Assembly (NCBI GenBank): GCA_023159155.1
Contig: JAJNNX010000050.1
Span: 1 to 64,000 of the forward strand
Length of the DNA: 64,000 nucleotides
From: Ustulina deusta
Lineage: Eukaryota > Ascomycota > Sordariomycetes > Xylariales > Xylariaceae
Direction of reading: 5' to 3'
Part shown: positions 1-11,700 of the stretch, piece by piece
Layout of the letters: each line of letters starts with the position of its first letter
Numbering within the stretch: the stretch's first letter is position 1
Notes under the pieces: generated by a model
What the model was told of the DNA's origin: nothing
Seen by the model: only the letters and a program-made list of their open reading frames with translations
Database searches by the model: none
Program-made: the position numbers and the translations under genes

Positions 1-59
1 TTTGTACTTCTAGCATAATATATTTATTTTTATAATATTTTCTCTATCTAACTACTTAA

Positions 60-330
60 ACCTTAAAAAACTAATACTATATATAATTTACTTATGCCAG
101 ACCTTATAAACAACTTAAATAAATAAAAAATTAAAAATATAATAATAAAACAAATATATAACTATAAGTTATACTATAAAATTAAATAAAAAAGCTAGCC
201 AACTAAATATAACTAATAAATATTAGCTACTAATATTATAGTACCTAAAGCAATACAAACTTTTAAACAATAGCAAAGTTACTAAAAAAAAAAAAACTTC
301 TAACCTAACAATTTACGCCTAAACTAATTA
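60..330 (-). repeat. Repeat family 2, inner segment, inverted copy
   Basis: The reverse complement of this stretch aligns by eye over most of its length with 16790-17070, sharing blocks such as the one around TTTGCTATTRTTTAAAAG and the run leading to TTAGTTATATTTAGTT. Differences are mostly C/T or G/A, as expected from RIP. It is probably one end of a degraded transposon whose remainder lies beyond the window start. The family is unknown. Confidence 0.7.
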
Positions 331-1280
331 TAAAAAAAAATCGATTAATTTTATCCTTACCTAAAAATATTCTGCTTTATTATTTAGAAATTTACTATTT
401 TTATAATTATATTAGCCCGAAACTCTAGCAAATTAATAAAAACAAACTTATAAACACTTATATAGTTAGAATTAAACTAATTATTTTAAATACTTGATTT
501 ACGCTTTACTATTAAGCTACGCATAAACCACTTTTAAAATTAAATCTTATTAAAATAAGTAATATCTATATTAGCTATATTAGCTAATCTAGTAGTTTAA
601 ATAATTTAATTAATAGTACTTACTACTGCTTTTTATATTTCTAACATAAAACAACAAATAATTAATATCTATAATATATAACTGTAACCTTTAAATTAAA
701 AATATAAAATATTTTTATAAAAATATACCTAACATTAAACTAGCATTTAATTATATTAGATAACTTTACAAACTAAAAGTAAATAAGAGTACTTATAGCA
801 TTAAAAAAGATATATGCTACTACTTAAAGCTGTATGTTTTTCTGCTGCATTATTATTTAGGTATATGTAGTACAAGCATTTTAAACCTATATAAACAACT
901 AACAAATATACTACAAAATAAAAACAAAACTATTTACTTTCAAATCGCTTAAAATACTAGTAATTCTAAACTAAAAATAATAAGTTACTATAAAACAATA
1001 AAATACTTTTAATAAACAAAATTAAATACTAGCAAATTATTAATAAAACTTTAAAAATGCCTATTAGACACCTAAACCTGTTTTATCTATAACTTTATAG
1101 CTATTTTTATCTAATTTAAAATTAAAAAACTAACAAAACCAGTTTAATAATTCGTCTATACAAATTATATTAAAAAATATCAAACCTAAGACCTAATTAT
1201 ATAATATATCTAAATTAATAAAAATACTAATACAAAACAGATATAATTATACTTACCAGCTTGTACATCTTTTTGCCTTT

Positions 1281-1577
1281 TTGGCATTTATTACAAAAAA
1301 AAACCCCTACCTTCTTTATTACACAAATAACTTAAATAAACCAGCCAAAATTGGGCTAAGCCCTGTTATAAATACTACCAAAACAGCGTTAGCACACGTA
1401 CGCTCTACAAACCAAATCCTTAGTAGCCCTACGCTTATATGCCTTATTCTTAGCATATATACTCTGCTTGCACGCACAGCACTTGCAGTTATAGCAATTG
1501 TAGCTATTAATCACTTCTTAACAAACCTTACGCTAGAAACAACAATTATAGCAAATAATAAAAAGCTTATTATTTAA
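1281..1577 (+). other. Less degraded, G-poor stretch inside the AT block
   Basis: A 98-codon open frame and its surroundings keep many C residues but few G residues on the plus strand, unlike the flanking A/T-only DNA. That is the pattern expected when RIP has converted mostly G to A on this strand. The predicted peptide is rich in Thr, Ile, Leu and Ala, and I recognise no domain. It is more likely a one-sided RIP product or transposon remnant than a working gene. Confidence 0.4.
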
Positions 1578-2164
1578 AAAAAAAACAATAAAATTAGTAT
1601 TAAATATAGTAATACTAACATAAAAAAAAAAAAAAAAAAAAAATACAAAAAAAGTAAAAAATAATAGCAGCGAAATAAAAAAATAGCTAAAACCAACTAA
1701 AATAATAACAGCAGCTAAAAAAAAAAAAAAAAAAAAAGATTAAACTAAAATATTTATATAAAACCAGATCAGCCTTGTAAGCAATTCATATATAGCCCAC
1801 GCTCAAATTACTAGCATTAAAATTTACTATATACTCAAATATATAATATATATACATACACTATACTATATATATACTAAAACTCCTAATTAACAATACT
1901 ATATAAATATTAAAGTATTTATATTAATAATAATAATAATACTACATATCACTAATACAACAAAAATATTTATATACCTACACCTACAAACACTTAATTA
2001 ATTACACTATACCAATTGCACACATATCACCCCAATTCTACACAAACCCTGTACCTAAATCACCCCTTATCCATACACACATATACTACCTACCCATACC
2101 ATACACCTTATATTTTACACACTCATATACATTAAATTAGAAATAACCTGACTAAAAAAAGAAG

Positions 2165-2415
2165 GATAGTTATTATACCTAGTATATTAGGACCGGTGCA
2201 TACTTATTATATATATATACTATATCTGCACCCACTTCAATAAAAAATCTTCTTTTTATAAACTTTAATTTTATAAACCAACCTTACTAAATATATAACT
2301 TATCCTTCCATATATTATATCTGACTTTATGAACTTCCTATTTATAATATATTATTATAATAAAAATAAATTATTAGAATTAATTTAAAAATAAAATAAA
2401 ACAATTAAGCAAATT
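2165..2415 (-). repeat. Repeat family 2, terminal segment (possible solo LTR), inverted copy
   Basis: The reverse complement matches 21440-21665 over roughly 200 bp, including the block around ATATATTTAGTAA, the TAAAAAAGATTTTTTATT-like block and the GGTGCA-rich end with the CTAGTATGCTAGGC / CTAATATACTAGGT variants. The copy abuts LTR A at 2419, so the LTR element was probably inserted next to or into it. It may be a solo LTR, but the boundaries are approximate. Confidence 0.6.
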
Positions 2416-2418
2416 AGA

Positions 2419-2651
2419 CTATTATAATTAATTGAATAAAGCTTCTATAGCTAGTTTATTAATACTATAAACAAAGATTCTAAACTAAAAAAAAAAAAAA
2501 AAAAAAGTTAAAGTTTATAAAATAAATAAATATAAACTTTATATATATAACTATAAAATTATAAGTTAGTTTATATATAGACTTTTTATTTTATTACTAT
2601 ATAAGTTTAAAGTTTTTATAAGTTTTGCTAAAACTATACTAACTATTATAC
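2419..2651 (+). repeat. LTR copy A
   Basis: One of four recognisable copies (A 2419-2651, B 10567-10807, C 11479-11700, D 15897-16122) of a repeat of about 225-240 bp. Shared landmarks are TTATAAT at the start, CTAGTTTATTAATA, an A-rich run, AAGTTTATAAA, and ACTATACTAACTRTTATA at the end. The short inverted ends TTATA/TATAA fit an LTR. Confidence 0.8.
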
Positions 2652-5600
2652 TACTTTTTTCTAAAACTAAAAATTTAAATATAGTTTTAATTTAAAGTTA
2701 TTAATAATATTAAGTTTGTATAGTTTTTTTATATTATATTGCTTTATTATTATTTTTATAATTATATATAAATTTATTAACTACTACTATATATATTTAT
2801 TTTTATAATTTTATAAAAAGTTTAAATGCTTTTTTATAAGTTTTATAGAATTAATTAAGCTTAATTAGTATATTTTTAAAATTTTAAGCTATATATTAAG
2901 TATTATTAAAATTATAGCTTTTTTAAGCAATTTAATATTATAGTTTTTTATTTTTTTTATATATTTTTTATTATTTAATTTGTTTAATTTTAAACTTTAT
3001 TTTGCTATTAATTTTTTTACCTAAAAATAATAACTAAATTTATTAAAATAAAAAATTATTATTTATTTTTTATAATTAATTAATATAAAATAAGTTTTTT
3101 ATTTTATATAAATTAAGCAAATTAAAAATATAGCTAAATTTTTATTTTTTTAAAAATTTTAAAAGGTTTAACTAATTAAAAGTCTAATTTAATAATTAAT
3201 ACTTGTATTATAACGTTTTTTTTTTTTTTTAAAAACTTTATTTTTTATTTTAAAATTTATTAAATGTTTTTTTTTGTTAGCTTATAGCTTATATTATATA
3301 TTATTTTTTAAATATTTTAGGTTTAATAGACTAATTTAAATATTTGTTATTTAGTATTAAAATTTATAATTGTTTTATTAATATTAACTATTAAAAAGTT
3401 TTATGTTTTAACTTTTATTATTATTTTTAGTAATAATATATTAATTAATAAATATTATAAAACATTATATATAAAATCTAAAGCAAAAAAATAAATATTT
3501 TAGTTGTTTTAACATTTATTAATATAAAAATAGAATTATTAGTCTAGTTTTTAATTAATTAATTTTATTACTTTTTAGGTTTAAAAGTAGTAAGTATTAC
3601 TAAAGCAGTGCTTAGTACTTATAAGATTATTAATTATTGCTATAAACTTAAAAATAAATAGTCCTATATTATTTAATATTTATATATTTAATATACTAAA
3701 AAATTTATATAAACTTTTATAGTATTATATAGCTAGTAATTCTATAATATTTATTTTTTTATTAAATAAAGTTATATTTAAATAATTAAATTTATTTATA
3801 AATATTTATGTATAGTTATAACTTTATTAGTTAAATAATATATTTTTATTATTTATTATTATATATTACTATATTATAGCTAATATAAATAATAAATAAA
3901 AAAAGCTAAAGGTTTTATTTTATAATATTTTGTTTTTTTTATAATTATAACAATTATATATATATTATTTATAATTATATTTTAAATAAAGCTAATAATA
4001 TTTTTATTTTAATATTTTGATTGTTTTATATTAATTTTAGTATATAATAATTAGAAACATATAAGTTTTTTAAATTAAAGCTATATATAAAAAATAATCC
4101 TATTTAAAATAACTTTAGATATATATAACTTTTTGTTTTTATTTTTTAAATTTTATAGCTAGTTTTTTTATTTAATTAGGTTTATTAGGTTAGCTTTTTA
4201 GAAAATATTAAATAAAAAGTTTATAGTTAATATAAAACCTAATATTTTATTAAAAAAAACTAATACTATTTTTTTTTTTTTTTTTTTTTAGTTTTAATTA
4301 TAAAAAACTTTATTATTTTTTTTAATAAAATATTAACTATTTTTTTTTTTTTTTAGTTAATACTAAAAAATAATATTAAAATTTAATAAAAAGTTGGTTT
4401 AATATACTTATTATATTAATAAAATCTATTTATTTAAAAAATATAATAAAGCTTAATAATTAATTATTATAAAAAACTTAATTTTAAAGAGCTCTAAGTA
4501 GTAATATTTTAAAATTTATATTATTATTAAAAGTTTATAGTTTTAAATTAAGTAAGCTTATTTTATTAGTATTATTATTTTAAAAAAATATTTTATAAGT
4601 TTTTAGAACAAATCTTTTTATTATTATTAAATAATTTTTTTTATTATATTATATAAAATATTTATTTTTATTTATATTAGTTAGCTAGGTTTAAAAAAGA
4701 TTAAAACAAACGCTTTATATATTAGTAGTTTTATATATTTAAAAGCTTGTTTTTATTTTAGTTTTATTATAAATAGTTTATTTTTTTTTAATAGTTAGTT
4801 TAAAAAAGTAGTAATTTTACTAATATAATAAATAAATATATAAATATAATTATAAAGCTTAAAAAACAATTGAATTAATTTAGTACTTTTAAAATTATTA
4901 AAGTTTTAATTTAGAATTATTTAAATTTTAGTAAGGTTAATTCTAATTTTTACTTTAGCTTTTATAATTATTTTTAAATAATTAATAATAAATATATTAA
5001 AACAAAACTTTTTAATATTTTTTAATATTTAGTTTAATATAAGCAATAAATTAATTTTTTCTAATAAATCTAGTATTATTTTTTAGTTTTAAAATAAATT
5101 AAAATATTATTTATATAAATATTTATAAATTTATTTAAGAATTTTTAAATTTATATATTAATAAAAGCTTGCTACTAAGCAAGTTTTATTTTTAAACTAA
5201 ATAGTAAAACTTTTTATTAAAATATTTTTTTATAAGTTTAAAATAAAATAAAATAGTATAATTTTATAATTAATAATAATTAATAAAAAACTTTAATAAT
5301 ATTTAGTTTTATAAACCAAGTAATATTATAATAATTAAATATAATATTATTAATATTTAAAGCTAATATAATTTAGTTTTTTAAATATATATTTTTTTAT
5401 TAATAATTAATTATAAATTTATATTTAGTTAACCTAAGTTTAACTATAAATAAAATAAAAATAATATTTAAATTTATATTTTATTTATAAACTTTTTTTT
5501 ACATAAAATAAACTATATAAATATTTAATATTAATAAAATCTCAAAATATTTTTATTATTATTAAGTTTTAGTACTATATTAAATTTTAGTTATAATAAT

Positions 5601-7147
5601 AGTAAAATTTTGGGGGTTTTTTTTTAAAAAAACCTTTTTAGATATAATAACTAAAAAAGTAAAAAATTTTATATTAATTTTATATACTTAAGATCTTTTT
5701 TTTTAAAATAAAATTAATTTATTATTAAAAGTTTTTTATAATATTATTTAATTAATTTAAGTCTATTTTTTTTATAAAATCTTAATTATTTTTAAGTTTT
5801 TTTTAAATAACTTAATATAATTATTTTTAGTTATTATAAACTTAATTGCAATAAATTCTTTTAAAATCTTTTTAGTTAGTTGCTTTTATTTATTTTAATA
5901 GAAATAAATCTAAAAATTTTATATAATTTTTTTAATAGTAGCTTAGTTTTTTTTTTTTAAGAATTATTATATAAATTTTTTTTGTTTTAGGTTTAAAGGT
6001 TTTAGGTTTTTTTTATATTTTTTTAATTTTAGTTATTTTCAAAATAATTGTTTTATTTTTAAAAAGTTATTTTAATATTTAATAATATTTTTTTAGCGCT
6101 TAATTATATTAATTAGTATTTTTTTATATTTTTAGGTCTATATTTTATTATTTATAATTAAAAAGTTTAACTATAATTGTTAGTAAAAATTAAGCTAATA
6201 AAAATAAATTATTTAGCTAAATTAATTATTATTTTTAGATTTTTATTATAATATTTTGTTTTATTAACTATTTAATATTAATAATAATATTATAACTAAA
6301 GTTAATAACTTAAAATATTTAGTTTTTAAATTATTAATTATTAATTTTTATTATATATATTAAATATTTATAAATTTTGCTAACTATTTTATTTTAATAG
6401 TTATAAAATTTTTAAAGTTTAACTAAACAAACTATTTCTCTTTTTAATTATTGTTTAATTTATTATATAAATTTACAGCTAATTATTAAAAAAATATACG
6501 CTTTAATATTATGTAAAGCTAAAGTTTTTATTTTAATATTATTAATTTATAATTAAGTAAATATTTTAAAAATAATTAATTTGTTTTAGTTATATATTTT
6601 AATTAAAATAAGTAAAAAAATTAATAAAAAAACTTCTATTAGTTCTATTTGTTTTTTTAAATTAAATAAACTATTAGAGCTATTTTTATTATAAATTCTT
6701 TTTATTAATTAAATATTTAAAACTTTAAGCTTTTAGTTAAAATAATTAATTAATATATGTTTTTTTTTATTATAAATAAAACAAATTTTATTATATTAAT
6801 AAGGGGGGTTTTTTTTATAGTTAGTACTTGTTCTAATTGTTTTAAAATAAATATTTTAGAATTTTTAAGGTTTATTAATAAATAATTTATAAAAAATATT
6901 TAAATTTATAAAAATTTTATATAAAATTTTTTTTAAGTTTATATAAAAATAGTTTTATAATTTATATTTTTATTATAACTTAGTAAATTAATATTTTTAA
7001 GCTAAATTATTAAATATAAAAATAAACTTATTAATATTTTTATTAGTTTTATATATATAAGCTTAGAATATTTTATAAGCAGAAGCTATTTAATTAAAAT
7101 TATAATAAATTATTAATAAAGCTTAAATTATTTTAGTAATATTAAAT
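2419..7147 (+). mobile_element. LTR retroelement copy 1, truncated, RIP-degraded
   Basis: It starts with LTR copy A (2419-2651), and its interior is colinear with the reverse complement of the element at 11479-16122. Matched points are 2690 with about 15870, 3400 with about 15190, 5640 with about 13900, and 7020 with about 12640. Similarity stops near 7140, which corresponds to about 12515 in the complete element, so the distal 0.8 kb and the second LTR are missing. It carries about 0.9 kb (around 3665-4550) that the other copy lacks. No ORF survives, so superfamily and coding direction cannot be read. Confidence 0.75.
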
Positions 7148-8155
7148 TACTATAGTGTTCTAAATCTAAATCAAGAAAATATTAGTTTAAAAATATACAA
7201 ATGAACCAATAGCAAAATTAATAATAGTCTATATAATTAAAATATTAAAACAAAAAATAAACAAAGTAATATATTTTTATTTTATATATATATTATATAA
7301 TAGTACTACTAATTAGTTAAATTTAGGCTATATTAACCCTACTAAGTAAGCAATTAGACTATAATTTATTTATTATTTTTAATAATTATTTTAATATTAG
7401 CTTTTTATTTAATATAAAATTAAATATTTAAGTACTATTATTTATAATAATACCTAAATTATTACTATTTATATTTAATTCTTTATTTTTTTTACTATTT
7501 GTGTTAGGAAAAAAAATTAATTTTGCTGATCTACTAAACAAAACAGAAAAATTTAGACTTGCTATAAAGTCTATGTTTTTAATATACCCAAAATATAACC
7601 TTAACCTATTTATTTTTATATAAAGTATCGAACAACTATACATTGCTTAATACTATATAGTTTAAGAATTTTATTAAAATAGTATTCTTTATTTTTATAT
7701 TATTAGAAAATAGAACTTTAAAAAAAATATTAAAAATTTGTAGTTTTTTAATATAAATAAATATTATTTTAATATTAATTAAACTAAAAATTAATTAACT
7801 ACTTAAAAATATATATATAAATCTAAAAATAAATTAATATATATTAGTAGCAATATATAAGAACTAAAAAATATTTAGAAAAAAATATAAAATAACTTTA
7901 AAAAAAAACAATCGATATAGAATCTAAAAAAAAGTTTATGTTATATTTTAAAAAAATAGTACTTAAAAATCTAATACTATACTACCCTAGTATTAAAACA
8001 TACATAAACAATATATTCTAGTTACTAGTCCTTAAATATGTTATATTTAAAATAATAAAAAAATAGGTCCTACCTATAAAAATAACCGATTGGATAAACA
8101 ACTATTTAAACAAAAAATATGTAAGTTATATTTTTTTGCAAATTTATATATCTAA

Positions 8156-8312
8156 AATAGGCTCTGCCCAGAAGGGTTGGTCGGGTTCTAACCCACTTAC
8201 TAAGGGGGGCCCCATCAAAGGGGACCCACACCTCCCTGGAAGCTCAAGCCCCCCCTTCCCCTCCCACGCTAGAGTGGGCCAAGACCCGCCCTTTCGCGGT
8301 TCCAGTCTTAGA
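8156..8312. other. GC-rich island inside the AT-rich block
   Basis: About 157 bp with strikingly high GC and runs such as GGGGGGCCCC, AAGCCCCCCC and GCCAAGACCCGCCC, bounded sharply on both sides by almost pure A/T. It contains a short stem (GGGTT ... AACCC near 8174-8201). The perfect palindrome GGCCAAAGCTTTGGCC follows at about 8395-8410. The small ORFs on both strands (66-67 codons) have no recognisable domain. It may be a recent short insertion or a non-duplicated piece that escaped RIP; a SINE or structured RNA is possible but unproven. Confidence 0.75.
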
Positions 8313-10429
8313 TATATACAAATCGTTAACTTTATATAGCACAACCCAAATTTTTATGCTTATATAGTCCAATTAAAATATATAAAATAATATAGGGCCA
8401 AAGCTTTGGCCTTTATTATTATATAAATAAATATTAAAATATATCCTTACTTAATAGTAATAATAAATATATTATAGTTAATAATATACTACTAAATAAT
8501 AAAAATATATTGTAATATTACAAATAAATCTTTAGTTATTAAAATAACTTTTTAGTTATAAATAAATATTTATAAAAAGTATATTTTAAATTATAAGAAC
8601 TTCTTTATATATATTTATTTAATTAAAACCCTAAGTTATATTAGGGTATAAATATAAAATAATTAAAAAAAATTGTATATTTATAAAAAAAAATATAAGG
8701 GTACTAGATTTATTATTAAAAATAATAAATAATAAAAATAATAATTTCTAAAATAAATATTAATATAATTTCATAATTATTTCTTTATACTTAATAGCAA
8801 AAAAAAAAATACTTATAGATCTATCTAAAATAATAGTAAATATTTCAAACTTTTTTAACTAATAAACTTTTTTTTTTTTGTTATTAAAATCTATCTTGCT
8901 ATTTTTAGGCATTTATAACGCTTATTCTGCACTAAATAACAAAACATAAAACATAATAACAAAAACAATATTATAAAAATCAAAACTTAACTTATAAATA
9001 TATAATTTATTATTACTATTAAATTTATATTTAGCTTTAAATCCCAAATTAAACCAAATCAAAATATTGTTAAAATCTAATTTTTAATTAACTTATAAGT
9101 TCTAAACTTAATCTAAATAAATATAAAACTTTAAAGCTCTAGTAATAAACCAAAAAAAAAACAAAACGCTTATCTTCTAAATCAAATATAAATAAACCAA
9201 ATTTATTAAATCTACTAGTATTATTATCTAATTAACTTTAGTTACCCCTATCTATACTAATAATATAAATATAACTATTAGTTATATTAAAATAATTACG
9301 TAGTATTAAATCTATAACAATACTTATAACCTATATAAAATATAACTTTAATATATATATTTTTATATTTATATTTCTACCTTTTAAATATACTTTTATT
9401 TTATTATGTTTAAAAAATGTTTTTAGTCTAATATAAAAAACAATAAATCTATTATTTAATTTTTTTGTTATAAACAAATGAAATAAAAGTCTAGTAAACT
9501 TAAACCTAAGCCTAACTATTATATTTTTTTTATTTTTTTTAATCTAATTAATAAATTAAGCAAGTCTATATAAGATTATATATTGCTTATTTTTAAAATA
9601 GTTATAATAGCTACTTTGTTTGCTATATATTATTTTTAAGCTTAATATATAAACGTTTTAAAAGCTTCTTTAGCAAATTATTTTATATATTTTTAAATTC
9701 TTTAATATTTATTAAATATAATCATAAATAATCTAGTAATAATTTAAATAAAAAAATAAGCATAAATAAAGTACTTTTAATTAGTAAACTTATAGTAGCG
9801 CTTATTATTATTAAATAAAATAATAATTTAATTAATAATACTATTTATAATATTAAAATTAATAATTTAGAAAATATATAATTAATTAATACAAAAAATT
9901 AAAATAAAAATAATTATGCTAATAAGAACGCCTAAATTTAAATCTATAATATATCAAACAAACAAAAAAAGCAAAACTATTATATAAAAAAAATAGCTAT
10001 AAGAATACTTATAAATAAAAAAATACGTTTAAATATTATACGGACTAGCATAAATCAGATCTTTTTTATTTATATAAGGTCTATATAAATAATAAATATA
10101 TAAATCCAGGAAAAAATTACTAAAAAAACTATTAAATCTTTTAAATATAGCAGCTACTTTATTTAATATATACTATTTATAAGCTTAATTAGCAATAGTA
10201 CTGTATAAATAATAAAAATCTTAAGTAAAATATACTAATAGATTAGTAAAAATATAAGACCGTAACTATATTAACTTTTAAACTAGAAAATCTATATTTA
10301 AAATAAAATAAAAATTAAAAAATATTTATATTATATAACATTAGTCCTATTTATAATAAAATAATAATACTAAAACATTTAAATAGTAATATAAATATTC
10401 TTTAAATATAAAGCTTAGGTAACCTTAGC

Positions 10430-10566
10430 ATTAAAGTTAATGCAACATTACAGCAAAGCAATCGCTAGTTCTAAATATCTAATTAGTAAATATAGGCTTA
10501 GCAAACCTAATACCGGTATATTTTGCCTAAGCAAGGACACTAGGACACCAGCACACCATGGCTATA
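10430..10566. other. Weakly degraded unique-looking stretch
   Basis: Between degraded repeats this short stretch keeps ordinary base composition (for example CAAGGACACTAGGACACCAG near 10533). It lies immediately upstream of LTR copy B, so it may be original target-site DNA of that insertion. No coding or RNA signal was seen. Confidence 0.4.
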
Positions 10567-10807
10567 ATATTATAATTAGTTAAGTAAAGCTTTTATAACT
10601 AGTTTATTAATATTATAAATAAAAACTCTAAGCTAAAAAAAAAAAAAAGAAAAGAAACAAAATTAAAGTTTATAAAATAGATAGATATAGACTTTATATG
10701 TATAGCTATAGAGTTATAGGTTGGTCCGTACGTAGATTTCTTATTTTATTGCTATATAGGTCTAAAGTTCTTATAGGTCTTGCTAAGACTATACTAACTG
10801 TTATATA
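10567..10807 (+). repeat. LTR copy B (solo LTR)
   Basis: The best preserved of the four LTR copies in the same orientation as A, with more G and C retained (GGTTGGTCCGTACGTAGATT, GGTCTTGCTAAGACTATACT). What follows it does not match the internal part of the element as it does after copy A, so it is best explained as a solo LTR left by recombination. Confidence 0.7.
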
Positions 10808-11478
10808 GACTATTTAAAATTAAAAAAGTTATTTTAAAAACTAATTATTATTTAAAATTACTAAAAAGTATAAAAATATACTTAGTATTTTATATTTTAT
10901 TATTAGAACTAGTACTAAAAAATACTATATTAAAATAAATATAATATTAAAAAAATATTAAATTTATATTAAAATAAAAAAAACTTTTTATATAGTTTTA
11001 TTACTAATATTTAGATTAATTAACTTTAAAAAAATAGAGTTAATTAATTAAGTAATAAAAAAATTAAATATATTTTAATTAAACTAAAAAAAATTTTTAT
11101 AGCACTTTTATTTTTTTAATTAATTTAATTAATTTAATTTGTTAAAAAACTAAAGTTTATAATTTATTATTTAGATTTTTTTTTAAAGGAATATTTTTAT
11201 ATATAAAAATAAAATAATTTAGAAAAAATATTATTTAAATTTTGCTAAATATAATTTAAATCTTATTAAATATAAAAAAGGTATGTTTTAGTAGCTTTTT
11301 TTTTATGTTTAAAATACTAATGTTTAAATATAATTTAATTAAAAAAGTTTATTAGAACATTAGAATTATTATAGAAATAACTAGTATAAATCTATATTTT
11401 ATAGCAAAAAAAATTATTTATTATTTTATAAAAAAAAAATTAATTGAAACAATAAAAATAAATTATTGATTAGTTTTT

Positions 11479-11700
11479 ATAATAATTAGTATAGTTTTAG
11501 TAAAACTTATAAGAACTTTAGACCTATATAGCAATAAAATATAAAGTTTACGCACGGACCAACCTATAACTTTGTAGCTATATATATAAAGTTTATATCT
11601 ACCTACTTTATAAATTTTTTTTTTTTTTTTTTTAGCTTAAAGTTTTTGTTTATAATATTAATAAACTAGCTATAAAAATTTTATTTAACTAATTATAATA
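11479..11700 (-). repeat. LTR copy C
   Basis: Reverse orientation relative to A and B. Its reverse complement contains CTAGTTTATTAATA, a long A run and GGTTGGTCCGTGCGTAA (B has GGTTGGTCCGTACGTAG), and it ends in ACTATACTAATTATTATA. Confidence 0.8.

Noticed and set aside
1281..1577. 98-codon frame in the AT block as a gene
   Set aside because: No domain, strongly biased composition, and surrounded by degraded repeats; listed only as a compositional feature.
8136..8344. Protein-coding gene in the GC-rich island
   Set aside because: Both strands are open for only about 66 codons, most of it low-complexity Gly/Pro forced by the GC-rich bases, with A/T-rich ends outside the island.
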